Counted from the stretch's first letter, positions 29,551 through 41,600 are shown. The stretch is 64,000 nt of DNA from an uncultured Alphaproteobacteria bacterium (GCA_913041535.1 CAJWJK010000001.1:124001-188000); one strand, 5' to 3'. Numbers and translations: made by a program. The notes: generated by a model not told the origin, from the letters alone.

Positions 29551-29684
29551 CCATTACACTGTGGCTTGCTGTGAGACTTGTGACAAGGCAACTCATGTGT
29601 CGTTTTATGCTAGCGCATGTTATGTACTAGTATATCAAGTTAAGTCGAGAGTCATTCAACGACTTTTTAGGGATTCAAATCGTC

Positions 29685-30350
29685 ATGAAGTTCTATGTTG
29701 ATACAGCTGACGTCGAAGAGATTCGTGAGCTTTCTGAAACGGGCCTATTGGATGGGGTTACAACCAACCCTTCTCTCATTGCAAAGTCTAACCGCAATGT
29801 CTTCGAGGTTTTGGCTGAGATCTGCGATCTGGTTGACGGTCCCGTTAGCGGAGAGGTGACAGCAACTGATCGCGACGGGATGGTAACCGAGGGTCGTCGA
29901 CTCCATGAAGTTTCTGAAAATGTGATGGTAAAAGTTCCACTCACTTGGGAGGGACTCAAAGCATGTCGAATTCTTAACCAGGCGGGAATTCAGGTAAACG
30001 TAACATTATGTTTTTCGGCTAACCAAGCAGTACTTGCTGCAAAAGCTGGTGCAACCGTTGTGTCACCATTTGTTGGCCGTCTTGATGATATTGGGCAGGA
30101 CGGTATGGCATTGATTCATGATATTCGGTTAGTGTTTGATAACTACCAGGAACTATCTACTGAGATTTTAGTAGCTTCGATCCGTCACCCGATGCACGTA
30201 TTGGAGGCTGCCAAAATCGGTGCTGATATCTGTACTGTACCGCCACAGGTGTTGAGGGCACTTGCGACTCATCCGCTTACGGACACTGGCCTAGAGGCAT
30301 TTCTTGAAGATTGGAAGAAGACTGGGCAGAATATTTTAGGCGAGACTTAG
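29685..30350 (+). CDS. Transaldolase / fructose-6-phosphate aldolase family (TalC/MipB)
   Basis: [82 protein letters not shown]. Confidence 0.93.
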   Translation: MKFYVDTADVEEIRELSETGLLDGVTTNPSLIAKSNRNVFEVLAEICDLVDGPVSGEVTATDRDGMVTEGRRLHEVSENVMVKVPLTWEGLKACRILNQAGIQVNVTLCFSANQAVLAAKAGATVVSPFVGRLDDIGQDGMALIHDIRLVFDNYQELSTEILVASIRHPMHVLEAAKIGADICTVPPQVLRALATHPLTDTGLEAFLEDWKKTGQNILGET

Positions 30351-30446
30351 GCCAGGTCGGTTATCACGCATGATTAGCTATTTTGGTCGTTACTGGGCGA
30401 GAAATTTGTTCAAATCCTAACGATGGTATGAGGAGTGCTAAGGTAA

Positions 30447-31187
30447 GTGGGCAAGGCAGGCCGTGGTGTGAAAGCTAAGGATAATCGGGTTGCAAAGGTT
30501 ACGGCGTCTGATGTGGTTTCATATTTACGGGCGCATCCGAAATTTTTAGACGATCATCCTGAATTATTTTCTGATTTGACGCCTCCTTTGTATCGCAAGG
30601 GACACAAAGTTGTCGATATGCAACATTTTATGATTAAACGATTGCAGCACCAAATCGACGACGCATGTGATCGTGAACAAGCATTAATTTCATCCTGTCG
30701 TGCTAACTTGTCGAGCCAAGGTAGGGTGCATGCTGCTACATTTGCAGTTATTCAGTCTCGGAGCTGGAGCGAGTTGGTAGAAACTGTGACGACCGACTTC
30801 ACTAATCTTCTAGGCATGGATGTAAGTGCGATCTGTATTGAAGCACATGGAACAATGTCAATCAGTGATGGGAGGGCGTATCTCGGAGATACTGAGTATT
30901 TAGGAGCAACTGCGGTATCGCCAGGGTTTGTAGATTCGTTATTAGGTTCAGATCGAGATAGCTTGCTTCGGGAGAATGTTGTGGCTGACGAACGTATTTT
31001 CGGTGATGCTTCCAGTCTTGTTCATTCTGAGGCGTTGCTTCGGTTATGCATTGGTGATAATCGACCAGCTGGGCTTTTAGCTCTCGGTTCGAGTGACGCG
31101 GGCTATTTTCATTCAGGTCAAGGAACCGAGCTGTTATCATTTCTCTCGTCTGTTCTAGCTACATGTATTCAAGCACATCTAGCTTAG
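30447..31187 (+). CDS. DUF484 family protein
   Basis: VVSYLRAHPKFLDDHPELFSDLTPP...DMQHFMIKRLQHQIDD; overlaps start of xerC-like gene, the typical DUF484-xerC arrangement. Confidence 0.88.
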   Translation: MGKAGRGVKAKDNRVAKVTASDVVSYLRAHPKFLDDHPELFSDLTPPLYRKGHKVVDMQHFMIKRLQHQIDDACDREQALISSCRANLSSQGRVHAATFAVIQSRSWSELVETVTTDFTNLLGMDVSAICIEAHGTMSISDGRAYLGDTEYLGATAVSPGFVDSLLGSDRDSLLRENVVADERIFGDASSLVHSEALLRLCIGDNRPAGLLALGSSDAGYFHSGQGTELLSFLSSVLATCIQAHLA

Positions 31188-32161
31188 GGAATCAGTCTCG
31201 AGGACCTGTGTCAAAAACGGATACTTGGATGGATCAAAGTGTCGTAGGGGCACTTAATAGTTGGGAAGCGTGGCTCTCTTTTGAGCGCCGAGCATCCGAT
31301 AAAACCTGCGTGGCTTATGTGAGGGACTTGCGCACGTTTTTTCAATTTCTTTCAAGCCATTTAGGTAAGAGTGTCAGTATAGATGATCTCTCTAACCTAG
31401 CTAGCTCAGATTTCCGTGCATACATGGCGTATCGGAGGTCGGGCGGTTTATCTAATGCTTCCCGCGCGCGCGCGCTTTCTGCCATTCGAGGATTTTTTTC
31501 GTATCTGAGCCGTACAGGTGTTATGGCCAACCAGGCAATATCAAATGTGCGTTCGCCGAAGTTGGGGCACGGCGTACCTAAGCCCTTATCGGAGGCTGCC
31601 GTGATTGAACTGCTGTCGGCGGCTAATACAAAGGGGCCAGCGCCGTGGGTCGCAACACGTGATCTTGCAGTGTTCGTGATTCTATACGGGTGCGGTTTGA
31701 GGATCTCGGAGGCTTTAAGTTTAAACTGTGCAGATATTCCTGTGCCGGGCCATGAGTTGCTGCGGGTCATTGGCAAGGGAGGGAAGCATCGTATTGTTCC
31801 TGTGCTCCCTATCGTCATGGTGGCGATCAATGAGTACCAATCTATTTGCCCATTTTCTAGACTTCCTAATGATCCATTATTCGTTGGGGTTCGGGGTCGG
31901 CGCTTAAATGCAAGTGTCGTTCAGGCGACGCTGCGTCGAATCAGAGTTCAATTGGATCTTCCGAATAGTGCCACACCGCATGCGCTTCGTCATAGCTTTG
32001 CCACTCACCTTTTAGGTCATGGTGGTGATCTGCGCACGATACAGGAGCTTCTGGGTCACCAATCGCTTTCGACGACTCAACGGTATACTGAAGTAGATAC
32101 CAGGCAGTTGCTGTCTGTCTATGAATTATCACATCCCCGCGCAAAACGTTGTTCAGAATAA
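31163..32161 (+). CDS. xerC: Tyrosine recombinase XerC
   Basis: YGCGLRISEALSLNCADIP, VIGKGGKHRIVPVLP, TPHALRHSFATHLLGHGGDLRTIQELLGHQSLSTTQRYTEVDTRQLL. Confidence 0.94.
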   Translation: MYSSTSSLGNQSRGPVSKTDTWMDQSVVGALNSWEAWLSFERRASDKTCVAYVRDLRTFFQFLSSHLGKSVSIDDLSNLASSDFRAYMAYRRSGGLSNASRARALSAIRGFFSYLSRTGVMANQAISNVRSPKLGHGVPKPLSEAAVIELLSAANTKGPAPWVATRDLAVFVILYGCGLRISEALSLNCADIPVPGHELLRVIGKGGKHRIVPVLPIVMVAINEYQSICPFSRLPNDPLFVGVRGRRLNASVVQATLRRIRVQLDLPNSATPHALRHSFATHLLGHGGDLRTIQELLGHQSLSTTQRYTEVDTRQLLSVYELSHPRAKRCSE

Positions 32162-32222
32162 TGCATGTTAGTTTTTGAGAATATGACTGAGAAAAATATG
32201 CTGAACGTGTGTTAAGGCGCAA

Positions 32223-33014
32223 TTATTTATTTTGTAGAGTAAAACGCAACACTGCATCAGCAACTTCACGGGGTTGGTCGAGTTCAGCAAGATGTCGTGC
32301 CCCAGATATTACCGATCGAGATACAGTTCCTGTTATGCTCTCTTCAAATTTTCTAGCATAGTTTAGTGGCAAGACTGGGTCGTCTTCCCCCCAAATAAGA
32401 AGCGTCTTATTTTGGATCCGATGTAGGCGCTTAAGCAATCCGGTATTGCTGAGAGGCCACAGAATTCGGGCAGCCGCTTCATGTGCTCTTTGCTGGATGA
32501 CTTCGTTTTCCAGAGCGTCCTCCTCATCTACGCCGGAAGTTGCTATGTCGTATTTGTCGGGGCTGTTACACATTAAGTTGCGAATCTGTCCTGGCTTCTG
32601 TGCATAAATATCAGTAACAGGCTCGTTTTCATCAAAGAGACCAAGTGGAGCGATCAATGATAAAGTTTTGGCTAACTCTGGCCAAAGAGCTACAGCATCT
32701 GCAGCCAAAGATCCGCCGACGGATGCTCCAATCAAGTGACAGCCTTTAAGGCCAGACTTAGTTAGCAAGTCATGGGTTGCGATAAGCCAATCAAGGTGGT
32801 TGTCAAGGTCAGTATGCAAATTGCTTCCACCTGGAAATCCAGGAAGAGATGGCACAATAACTTGAGTCTCCTCCGCTAAGTGATCAAGAAATGGGGTCCA
32901 CGATGTGAGGCCGCCTATTCCGGCAAGAAATCCTATTTTCTCACCAGTTCCTTTCTCCCAGATGCGGCATTGATGACCATTAATCTGGACGTGCCGCGTA
33001 ATAGGATTACTCAC
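32223..33014 (-). CDS. Alpha/beta fold hydrolase
   Basis: FLAGIGGLTSWTPFLDHLAEETQVIVPSLPGFPGGS, HLIGASVGGSLAADAV nucleophile elbow, LLIWGEDDPVLPL, GARHLAELDQPREVADAVL. Confidence 0.88.
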   Translation of the reverse strand: MSNPITRHVQINGHQCRIWEKGTGEKIGFLAGIGGLTSWTPFLDHLAEETQVIVPSLPGFPGGSNLHTDLDNHLDWLIATHDLLTKSGLKGCHLIGASVGGSLAADAVALWPELAKTLSLIAPLGLFDENEPVTDIYAQKPGQIRNLMCNSPDKYDIATSGVDEEDALENEVIQQRAHEAAARILWPLSNTGLLKRLHRIQNKTLLIWGEDDPVLPLNYARKFEESITGTVSRSVISGARHLAELDQPREVADAVLRFTLQNK

Positions 33015-34246
33015 TGTGCTGCCTGTATAGCGGGTTGTTGGTTAACAGAGTTAGTTGAGGGCCACCAGTGATTTTCCCATTCGTCGTCGAATAGGTCTTT
33101 GAGTTGAGGCATAACAGCATCAGCAAATAGTCGCGTATTATATGTAGTTAACTCTCGGCTCATATTTCCAAAGTGTAGAAGCAACATTAAATTTCCGACG
33201 TTTAGATTAATCGCAACTTCACGCAAGCGTTCAGCAACTTCATCGGGCGTTCCCGCAATTACGTACCCAGCGTCGAGAATGCTGTCAAAATCTCTTGCAG
33301 TACCCTGTGCAGCAGTTGGGCCGCTTTGTATCTGAGAACGGACTCGCGCCCGAATGGTTGCTTCGGTTTTGTAGCCTGGAGCGTTAGCAAACCTTGGGTC
33401 GAAGTGCAGACAACGGTCATAGAAGTACTCCGCCGGCTCTCGATATAGATCCATTGCTTCCTTATGAGTCTCTGCAACACCGACAAATTGAAGAAACCCT
33501 GCTCTATACGGATTTCTATCCTTTCCAAGCTCATCCATATGGCTCCAAAATCCTTTCATGGTTGCTTCGCCAGCTTTGTACCCATAGTAAGAAAGGTAAG
33601 CATAAAGGTAGTCCAATTCGGCACACCATTGCCATGTTTCGACGGAGCCTCCACCGGGAACCCAGACGGGAGGATGCGGTTGTTGCACGGGACGCGGCCA
33701 AATATTCACATACCTAAGTTGGTTAAATCTTCCATCAAATGAAAATGTATCGGGTTCTTTCCACGCCCGCATTATCAAATCATGCGCCTCTAAGTAGCGA
33801 GCTCGTAGCATACTGGGGTTTTGTCCGTAGGCGTAGCATGTATCCATTGGTGTGCCCACGGGAAATCCAGCAATTACTCTACCGCCCGACATACAATCAA
33901 TCATTGCCATTTCTTCCGCTACACGTACTGGTGGGTTATATAGGGCCAAAGAATTCCCCATGATACAGATGGCACTTTTGTCAGTTTGACGAGCCAGTGT
34001 GCTAGCAATCAGGTTGGGAGATGGCATGAGCCCGTAGCCGTTAGAGTGATGTTCGTTTACACAGACTCCGTCAAAGCCAACTTCTGCAGCGTATTCAAGT
34101 TCATCAATAAATTCATTGTACATTAGGTGCGCACGGTCAGCCGAAAAGTAGCGAGAGTGAATGTCCACCCAAATAGACGGATTCCTCTCACGGAAATCCT
34201 CAGGTAGCTCTTTGTATGGCATTAGGTGAAAGAAGAGCATTTTCAC
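33011..34246 (-). CDS. LLM-class flavin-dependent oxidoreductase (luciferase-like)
   Basis: AAEVGFDGVCVNEHHSNGYGLMPSPNLIASTLARQT, GGRVIAGFPVGTP, VIAGTPDEVAERLRE. Confidence 0.9.
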   Translation of the reverse strand: MKMLFFHLMPYKELPEDFRERNPSIWVDIHSRYFSADRAHLMYNEFIDELEYAAEVGFDGVCVNEHHSNGYGLMPSPNLIASTLARQTDKSAICIMGNSLALYNPPVRVAEEMAMIDCMSGGRVIAGFPVGTPMDTCYAYGQNPSMLRARYLEAHDLIMRAWKEPDTFSFDGRFNQLRYVNIWPRPVQQPHPPVWVPGGGSVETWQWCAELDYLYAYLSYYGYKAGEATMKGFWSHMDELGKDRNPYRAGFLQFVGVAETHKEAMDLYREPAEYFYDRCLHFDPRFANAPGYKTEATIRARVRSQIQSGPTAAQGTARDFDSILDAGYVIAGTPDEVAERLREVAINLNVGNLMLLLHFGNMSRELTTYNTRLFADAVMPQLKDLFDDEWENHWWPSTNSVNQQPAIQAAQ

Positions 34247-34430
34247 GGCACTATCTCCACTGCAAAATAAGTCAAGTTCTACGGACCATATGACCTGGAA
34301 GCATGCAAAAATACTTCTAAGGACTAGTACTCTGTATTAAAATGTCAAGCGCATACGCTGACCGATATCACTGTAAAGTGCAACCCACAATCCGTGGAGG
34401 TTGGGGTCGGAATCATTTTATTAATACGGC

Positions 34431-35639
34431 TTAGTTAGAGGTGATTCCGCGCGTATCATTAGGCCAAACCTTATTGATGATATCGAGGGCGCGGTCAATA
34501 TCCGACATGCTGTGAGCGCTCGAAACCTGAATGCGGAGTCTTGCTGTGCCTTCTGGCACAACAGGAAAGCCAAACCCAACTACATAAAGGCCTTCATCTA
34601 GCAGGCGTTGTGCGAGCGAAATTGCTGTGCTGGTTTCACCTACTACCACTGGAATTATGCCAGAGTTACCTTCTATTGGAGTTATTCCCATTTCCACTAA
34701 ACGTCGTCGGAAATACTCCACTTTGCCCCGCAAATCGCTAACGATTCCAGGGTTGTCATCAAGCACTTTTAGAGCCATCGCTGCGGCGCGGCACGATGAA
34801 GCAGGAATTGCGTTAGAGAATATGTGTGGGCGTGAGAACTGTATAAGCGTATCTATAACCGTAGCTGAGCCGGCAACAAACCCACCAGATATTCCGCTTA
34901 AAGTTTTTCCAAGAGTTCCAGTATAGATATCGATCTCATTCATGATTCCGTAGTGTTCGCCAATACCTCGCCCTGTTTCTCCAAGCACCCCCAGGCCATG
35001 TGCATCGTCGATAACAAGTGTCGCATCATACTTCTTGGCTAGACTGCATAATTCATCCAATTTTGCGAGGTCTCCTTCCATTGAAAATACACCATCACTT
35101 ATAATGAACCGACACTGGGCATCTGGATGGCGTGACAGCTTCTCTTCGAGGTCCGCCATGTTACTGTGTTTATATATTTCGCGAGTTACTTCACGATGAC
35201 ACAATCGAACGCCGTCGATGATGCTTGCATGGTTTAATTCATCAGAGAATATAGCGTCTCCAGGCTGGGTGAGTGCTGGGAAAACACCGTTGTTTGTGGC
35301 AAAAGCTGATGAGTAGCAGACGGCGGATTCCACCTTAAGGAAGGCAGCTAAACTAGTTTCAAGGTCATGGTGGGCTGTTGTGGTTCCACAAATAAAACGC
35401 GCGGAGGCTGTGCCCGCTCCAAATTCCTCTATACCAGCGTGTGCTGCTTTTACAACTTCCGGATGGTTGGCAAGCCCGAGATAGTCGTTTGCACAGAAAA
35501 TCAATGTGTCGCCAAGCCCTTCGATTGGTGTTTCGGCTCCGGCTGCACCGCTGAGTAGTTTTAGCGTCTTGTAGCGACCTTCTGCCTTTAGGGTGTCTAT
35601 TGCCTTTATGCAACGATCGTTGAACTTAGTGCTGCTCAT
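34431..35639 (-). CDS. kbl: Glycine C-acetyltransferase (2-amino-3-ketobutyrate CoA ligase)
   Basis: FCANDYLGLANHPEVV, GAGTASARFICGTTTAHHDLETSLAAFL, VIDDAHGLGVLGETGRGIGEHYG, TLGKTLSGISGGFVAG. Confidence 0.95.
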   Translation of the reverse strand: MSSTKFNDRCIKAIDTLKAEGRYKTLKLLSGAAGAETPIEGLGDTLIFCANDYLGLANHPEVVKAAHAGIEEFGAGTASARFICGTTTAHHDLETSLAAFLKVESAVCYSSAFATNNGVFPALTQPGDAIFSDELNHASIIDGVRLCHREVTREIYKHSNMADLEEKLSRHPDAQCRFIISDGVFSMEGDLAKLDELCSLAKKYDATLVIDDAHGLGVLGETGRGIGEHYGIMNEIDIYTGTLGKTLSGISGGFVAGSATVIDTLIQFSRPHIFSNAIPASSCRAAAMALKVLDDNPGIVSDLRGKVEYFRRRLVEMGITPIEGNSGIIPVVVGETSTAISLAQRLLDEGLYVVGFGFPVVPEGTARLRIQVSSAHSMSDIDRALDIINKVWPNDTRGITSN

Positions 35640-35650
35640 TTGTCTTTCCT

Positions 35651-36691
35651 TTATAGATCCGAAAAATCAAGGACAACTTTACCGCAGGCGCCTTGATCCA
35701 TCAGTTGAAAACCCCGCGAGTAGCCCTTCGCTGGCATTACGTGAGTTACCACCTTATCCATCAGCTCGGGTGATCTCATCATGAACGATTCAACTTCATA
35801 CCATGTGTCAAACATACGTCGGCCGGTTATGCCATAAAGCGTAAGGCCACGCATAATAACATCGTTACTAAGGTCCATTTCAACAGTACTTGGAGAAATG
35901 CCTAATAGTGCAACATCGGCTCCATTGCTGGCATCCTTAAGTGCTTGGCGCAATGCTGGTGGGTGACCACTCATCTCCAAGATTGCATCTGGCTTTCTCT
36001 GTGATAACTGCTTTCGCCATTCGGCCATTGTGCCAAAGTCGGTCGGATCTAGAACAAGATCTGCTCCCAGCTGATTAGCGAGCTCAGCCCTAAAGTTGTT
36101 AGGTTCTTGGACGGTAATAGATCGAGCGCCGTGGCAGCGTGCAATAGCAACGGCAAATAAACCAATCGCTCCAGCACCTACAATAAGAACATCGCGTCCG
36201 GTCACACCAATTGCTGAAACGGTATGCATGGCATTCCCAACCGGGTCAAATACTGCCGCGTGCTCATCAGGTATGCTATCATTAACCTTCCAAATGTTGG
36301 ATGCTGGAACATTAATTGATTCAGCAAAGCACCCAGCTTTATCAACGCCAATAATTTCCGTATTAGCACAGATGTGAGCTCTTCCTGTCCGGCACTGGTG
36401 GCAATGGCCGCATGTGATATGGCTCTCACAGGAAACGCGGTCACCCACGGATATATGACGGACGTCATTTCCGAGTTCAGTAACGTGGCCAACAAACTCA
36501 TGGCCTATGGTGATAGGTGGGCGGACCCTTCCCGCTGACCACGCATCCCACATATAGATGTGGTGATCGGTGCCACATATTCCGGCTTTGGTCACTGAAA
36601 CCTGCACCTCGCCATAGCCGGGTGGTGCCGGTTTTTCAATTTCCTTATCCCAAACACCGTGTTTGGGTTGTTCTTTAGTTATTGCAAACAT
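35651..36691 (-). CDS. tdh: L-threonine 3-dehydrogenase
   Basis: GICGTDHHIYMWDAWSAGRVRPPITIGHEFVGHVTELG, SCESHITCGHCHQCRTGRAHICANTEIIGVDKAGCFAES, YGITGRRMFDTWY. Confidence 0.96.
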   Translation of the reverse strand: MFAITKEQPKHGVWDKEIEKPAPPGYGEVQVSVTKAGICGTDHHIYMWDAWSAGRVRPPITIGHEFVGHVTELGNDVRHISVGDRVSCESHITCGHCHQCRTGRAHICANTEIIGVDKAGCFAESINVPASNIWKVNDSIPDEHAAVFDPVGNAMHTVSAIGVTGRDVLIVGAGAIGLFAVAIARCHGARSITVQEPNNFRAELANQLGADLVLDPTDFGTMAEWRKQLSQRKPDAILEMSGHPPALRQALKDASNGADVALLGISPSTVEMDLSNDVIMRGLTLYGITGRRMFDTWYEVESFMMRSPELMDKVVTHVMPAKGYSRGFQLMDQGACGKVVLDFSDL

Positions 36692-37067
36692 CTTATAAGC
36701 CGTCCTTACGTAGGAATGATAAACAGGCTACGCCATCCGTCAAATTTTGATCGGCTAGCTAACGTTAGAAACACCCATTCAGTCAAATGTACGGCTAGCA
36801 AGTTAAATTCTTCAAGACTGATTCATCTAGAAATTTCAGTATTTCGTTTGTTAAACGTTCTTTTTTGGTGGTGCTGTACAGCGAAATATTTAAACTTTGG
36901 CTTTATAGTATTCGTAACTGGTGGTTAATTGGTGATTTCATTAAGGAACGTTTCTTGGCCGATGCGGTGAAAAACTCTTGAAGCAGGGGTAGGTTTCAGC
37001 AACTCTCGCAAGCACAAGCGATTTTGCGGTAGATTTGGGATTAAGCGACAGCTTTGGATAGGAAGTT

Positions 37068-38327
37068 ATGGCGACACCAACAAAATATTCGATCTGGAGT
37101 CTACTTAGGAACGCAGGTTCCTATCATCAGAATTGGCAAAGGGTATGGCGCCAGCCTACGCCCAAAGATGAATACGAGGTAATTGTAATCGGAGGTGGGG
37201 GGCACGGTCTTGCTACTGCTTATTATTTGGCAACAGTGCACGGTATAACAAATGTGGCCGTTTTGGAGAAGGGGTGGCTTGGTGGCGGAAATACTGGACG
37301 TAACACCACGGTCGTACGCTCTAATTATCTATATGACGAAAGTTCTGGTATTTATGAACTGTCAATGAAGTTATGGGAGGGGCTTTCTCAAGAACTAAAC
37401 TATAACGTGATGTTCAGCCAAAGAGGTGTAATCGGCTTGTCGCATGATCGACATGGGAATGATGAACAGAGCCGGCGTGGTGGTGCGATTCATTTGAATG
37501 GAATTGACTCTGAGATTCTTAATGTTGCTCAGGTAAGAGCTTTAGTGCCCATAATAAATACCTCTCCTAATATCCGCTATCCATTGTTTGGTGGTATGCT
37601 GCAGCGCCGCGGTGGCAATGCACGTCACGATGCAGTTGCGTGGGGATATGCGCGTGGTGCAGATGCGCGTGGTGTTGATATTTTGCAGGAAACAGAAGTC
37701 ATCGGCTTAATGCGTGAGGGGTCGAGAGTTGTTGGAGTGGAAACTAGCCGTGGTGCGATTCGTGCAAAACGGGTTGGTATTGTAGTTGCTGGTCATTCTG
37801 GCGTTCTAGCAAATATGGCCGGTTTTCGGCTACCACTAGAAAGTTATCCGCTGCAGGCGCTAGTTTCAGAGCCGATCAAGCCGGTATTGCATACCGTCAT
37901 AATGTCAGGAAAGGTTCACGTATATTTGAGTCAATCTGATAAGGGAGAGCTGGTTATTGGTGCCAGTCGCGATGCTCACAATTCATACTCCCAGCGTGGA
38001 AGTTTTCACCTGATTGAGGAACAACTTGCTGCATTAATTGAATTGTTTCCAATTTTTGGCCGTCTACGGATGATGCGACAATGGGGCGGAATAGTTGATG
38101 TTTGTCCTGACGCAAGTCCTATTATTGGGAAGACTCCCATAGAGGGCCTTTTTATTAACTGTGGATGGGGTACGGGTGGATTCAAAGCGACGCCGGGGTC
38201 GGGGTGGGTGTTTGCTCACACTTTGGCGACGGGTGAGCCTCACTCCATTAATGCTCCATTTTCTTTGAAGCGGTTCTCTTCTGGTTACTTGATTGACGAA
38301 CATGGCGCTGCGGGCGTTGCTCACTAA
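37068..38327 (+). CDS. soxB: Sarcosine oxidase subunit beta
   Basis: [93 protein letters not shown]. Confidence 0.96.
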   Translation: MATPTKYSIWSLLRNAGSYHQNWQRVWRQPTPKDEYEVIVIGGGGHGLATAYYLATVHGITNVAVLEKGWLGGGNTGRNTTVVRSNYLYDESSGIYELSMKLWEGLSQELNYNVMFSQRGVIGLSHDRHGNDEQSRRGGAIHLNGIDSEILNVAQVRALVPIINTSPNIRYPLFGGMLQRRGGNARHDAVAWGYARGADARGVDILQETEVIGLMREGSRVVGVETSRGAIRAKRVGIVVAGHSGVLANMAGFRLPLESYPLQALVSEPIKPVLHTVIMSGKVHVYLSQSDKGELVIGASRDAHNSYSQRGSFHLIEEQLAALIELFPIFGRLRMMRQWGGIVDVCPDASPIIGKTPIEGLFINCGWGTGGFKATPGSGWVFAHTLATGEPHSINAPFSLKRFSSGYLIDEHGAAGVAH

Positions 38328-38338
38328 CGAGGTTCATA

Positions 38339-38620
38339 ATGTTTCAAATCGACTGTCCATTCTGTGGTCCACGTTGGCAGGTTGAGTTTGTTTGCGGCGG
38401 GGAGGCACATATTGAACGTCCAATTAACCCCGATATGCTCTCTGATGATGAGTGGGCTGACTATGTTTTTATGCGAACAAACTCTAAAGGAATGCATTAC
38501 GAACGTTGGTGCCATATCCATGGTTGCCGTCAGTGGTTTAATGCTGCCCGTGACACCGTAAGCGATAAAATTCACGCAACGTATCGGATGGGTGAGAAAC
38601 CGCCCGAACTTTCAAGTTGA
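38339..38620 (+). CDS. soxD: Sarcosine oxidase subunit delta
   Basis: IDCPFCGPRWQVEFVCGGEAHIERP, WADYVFMRTNSKGMHYERWCHIHGCRQWFNAARDTVSDKI. Confidence 0.95.
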   Translation: MFQIDCPFCGPRWQVEFVCGGEAHIERPINPDMLSDDEWADYVFMRTNSKGMHYERWCHIHGCRQWFNAARDTVSDKIHATYRMGEKPPELSS

Positions 38621-38633
38621 AACGGCTCCTCTT

Positions 38634-41600
38634 ATGAAGCAACAGCCTTATCGTTTACCGACTGGTGGTCGAATTGAGCGAAATCGACCCATAAGCTTTG
38701 TCTACGATGGCCGTCCTTACGATGGCTTTATCGGAGACACATTAGCTTCTGCACTGTTAGCAAATGGCGTTCGGCTTGTCGGCCGCAGTTTCAAATACCA
38801 TCGTCCCCGGGGTGTTATGACGGCAGGCTCGAATGAGCCAAATGCGATTGTTCAGTTGGAAACCGGCGCCTACGCAGAGCCAAATACACGTGCTACACAG
38901 GTAGAGTTGTACGATGGTTTAACAGCTGCTTCTCAGAACTGCTGGCCTAGTGTTGGTTTTGATTTTGGAGCATGGACCAGCCATTTTTCTGATCTTTTTC
39001 CTGCTGGTTTTTATTATAAAACTTTTATGTGGCCTCGGTCGGCGTGGATGCGTTATGAGTATTTTATCCGACGGATGGCGGGCCTTGGATCCTCTCCAAG
39101 GGTTCCTGATCCTGATCGTTATGAGAAAATGCACACGCATTGTGATGTCTTGGTCGTGGGAAGCGGTCCTGCTGGACTTTCTGCCGCACTGGCCGCGGGG
39201 CGCGCGGGAGCTCGGGTGATACTTGTTGACGAACAGAATGAGGTAGGGGGGAGTCTTCTGGAAGAGACAATTGCGATTGGTAATGATCCTGCAATGAGCT
39301 GGGCTAACAAGGTCCGTGAAGAACTTATTGCATTGCCTGAGACACGTGTTCTTCTGCGCTCTACTGCATATGGTTACTACGATCATAATCTTGTTATGAT
39401 TTCCCAGCGAGTGAGTGACCACTTAGGCTTGAGCGAAAGGTCGACTGATATTCCTCGTCAAATCCTATGGAAGGTTCGGGCAAAAGAGGTAGTGCTTGCG
39501 ACAGGTGCTCATGAAAGGCCGTTGATCTTTCCCGATAATGATCGTCCGGGCGTTATGCTTGCGTCGGCTGCGCGGTCTTATGTTAATCGGTATGCTGTAA
39601 AACCCGGCAGTTCGGCAATTTTCTTTACAAACAATGACAGTGCATACAAAGCAGCATTGGATATGCATGCTGCTGGAATGAGGGTCTCTGGCATCATAGA
39701 TGTGCGATCTGATATTTCAGGTTCTTGGGCGCAATCGGTGCGCGATGCAGGAATTCCAATCTTCGAAAATCAGGTAGTTGTTGCGACTCATGGAAAGAGT
39801 GGTTTGAAGGGAGTCTCTGTTATGAAATTGAACCCGTCGGGTGATGGGGTTGATGGCGTTACCCAACGAGTTCATGGTGATGTTTTATGTATGTCGGGTG
39901 GTTGGAGCCCAGTAGTTCATTTGTTTTCGCAGTCACGAGGAAAACTTAACTTTGACGTCGCCAAGAATTGTTTTGTTCCTGGCACACCGGTACAGGCATC
40001 GATAACGGTTGGCGCGTGTAACGGATCATTTCTTCTCTCTGACTGCCTGCGCGAGGGATTCTTGGCTGGTACAGAGGCCGCGAAAAACGCAGGTTTTGAG
40101 GCGATTGTGCCTGATCTCCCAGATGTCCAGGAGCCGGAACTTACGGAAGAGCGGGCTGTTTGGGAGACTCCCAATCGGTTGCCGTCGGGGAGAGGCGGAA
40201 AACGCTTTATTGATTTCCAAAACGACGTGACTTCGAGAGATGTGGAGCTTGCAGCGCGAGAGGGTTATCTCTCTGTGGAACATCTAAAGCGATACACCAC
40301 ACTCGGCATGGGGACGGATCAAGGCAAGCTTTCTAACGTGAATGGGCTTGCCGTATTTTCTCGTTGCACGGGTCACGATATTCCTGCTCTTGGTGTCACG
40401 ACTTTTAGACCTCCTTATACACCAGTAACTTTTGGTGTAATCGGCGGGCGCGATGTAGATCACCTTTTTGATCCTGTCCGCAAGACTCCCATGCACGAAT
40501 GGCATGTTTCATCTGGTGCCTTATTCGAGGATGTGGGGCAGTGGAAGCGTCCACATTACTATCCGCAAGATGGTGAAGATATGGCGGCCGCTGTTAAGCG
40601 CGAGTGTGAGGCAGTGGGTAGTACCGTTGGTATTGCTGATGCTTCTACGCTTGGAAAGCTTGATCTTAGGGGTCCTGACGTTAAGAAACTGCTGAATTGG
40701 GTTTATACAAATGCTTGGAACAAGCTTGAGACAGACCGATGTCGGTATGGACTAATGCTCGGCGAGAACGGAATGGTTTTTGATGATGGTGTGACCACCA
40801 AACTTAGCGATGAACATTACCTAATGAGCACAACTTCGGGCGGTGCTGGACACGTCCACCAATGGCTGGAGGAATGGTTGCAATGTGAATGGTTGGACAT
40901 GAAAGTTTGGGTAACCAATATTACAACTCAGTATGCAGTTGCACAGATCTCTGGTCCTCGTGCTAGGGATTTGTTAGCTGAATTGACATCTGACATCGAT
41001 GTTTCGCCTCAAGCGTTTCCATTCATGTCGATGCGTTGCGGAACGGTGGCTGGCATTAGTGCTCGTGTGTTTCGTATTAGCTTCAGCGGCGAATTATCAT
41101 ATGAGATTAATGTCCCTGCGAATAAGGGTATGGCTTTATGGCGTGCTCTCATGAGCTGTGGTCAAAAATATAATATTACACCTTATGGTACTGAATCTAT
41201 GCACGTACTTCGGGCCGAGAAGGGGTTTATCATCGTTGGTGAGGAAACAGATGGCACAGTTACACCAATGGATCTTGGTATGGATTGGATAGTGAGTAAG
41301 GCTAAGAAAAATTTTCTTGGAAAGCGATCACTCTCACGTTCAGACATAATCAAGAGCGATCGGAAACAACTTGTTGGTTTGCTGACGGATAACCCAGATT
41401 ATGTCTTGGGTGTTGGCGCTCAAATTGTTTCACAGATTAACGAATCACCGCCCATGCCGATGGAAGGTCATGTTACATCATCATATTATGGGCCCCGTGT
41501 CGGGCGATCGATAGCAATGGCGTTATTATCAGGTGGTCTAAAGAGACAGGGAGAAACGGTAACAGTCTGGGATCGGGGCAATATTGTCCGTGCTAAGGTA

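Noticed and set aside
31460-31476. Alternating CGCGCGCGCGC run (Z-DNA-like)
   Set aside because: Short and within the xerC coding sequence encoding an Arg/Ala-rich stretch; no need for a separate explanation.
38919-39422. 167-aa minus-strand ORF inside soxA
   Set aside because: Antisense to a strongly supported soxA; composition looks like a shadow ORF with no family motifs.
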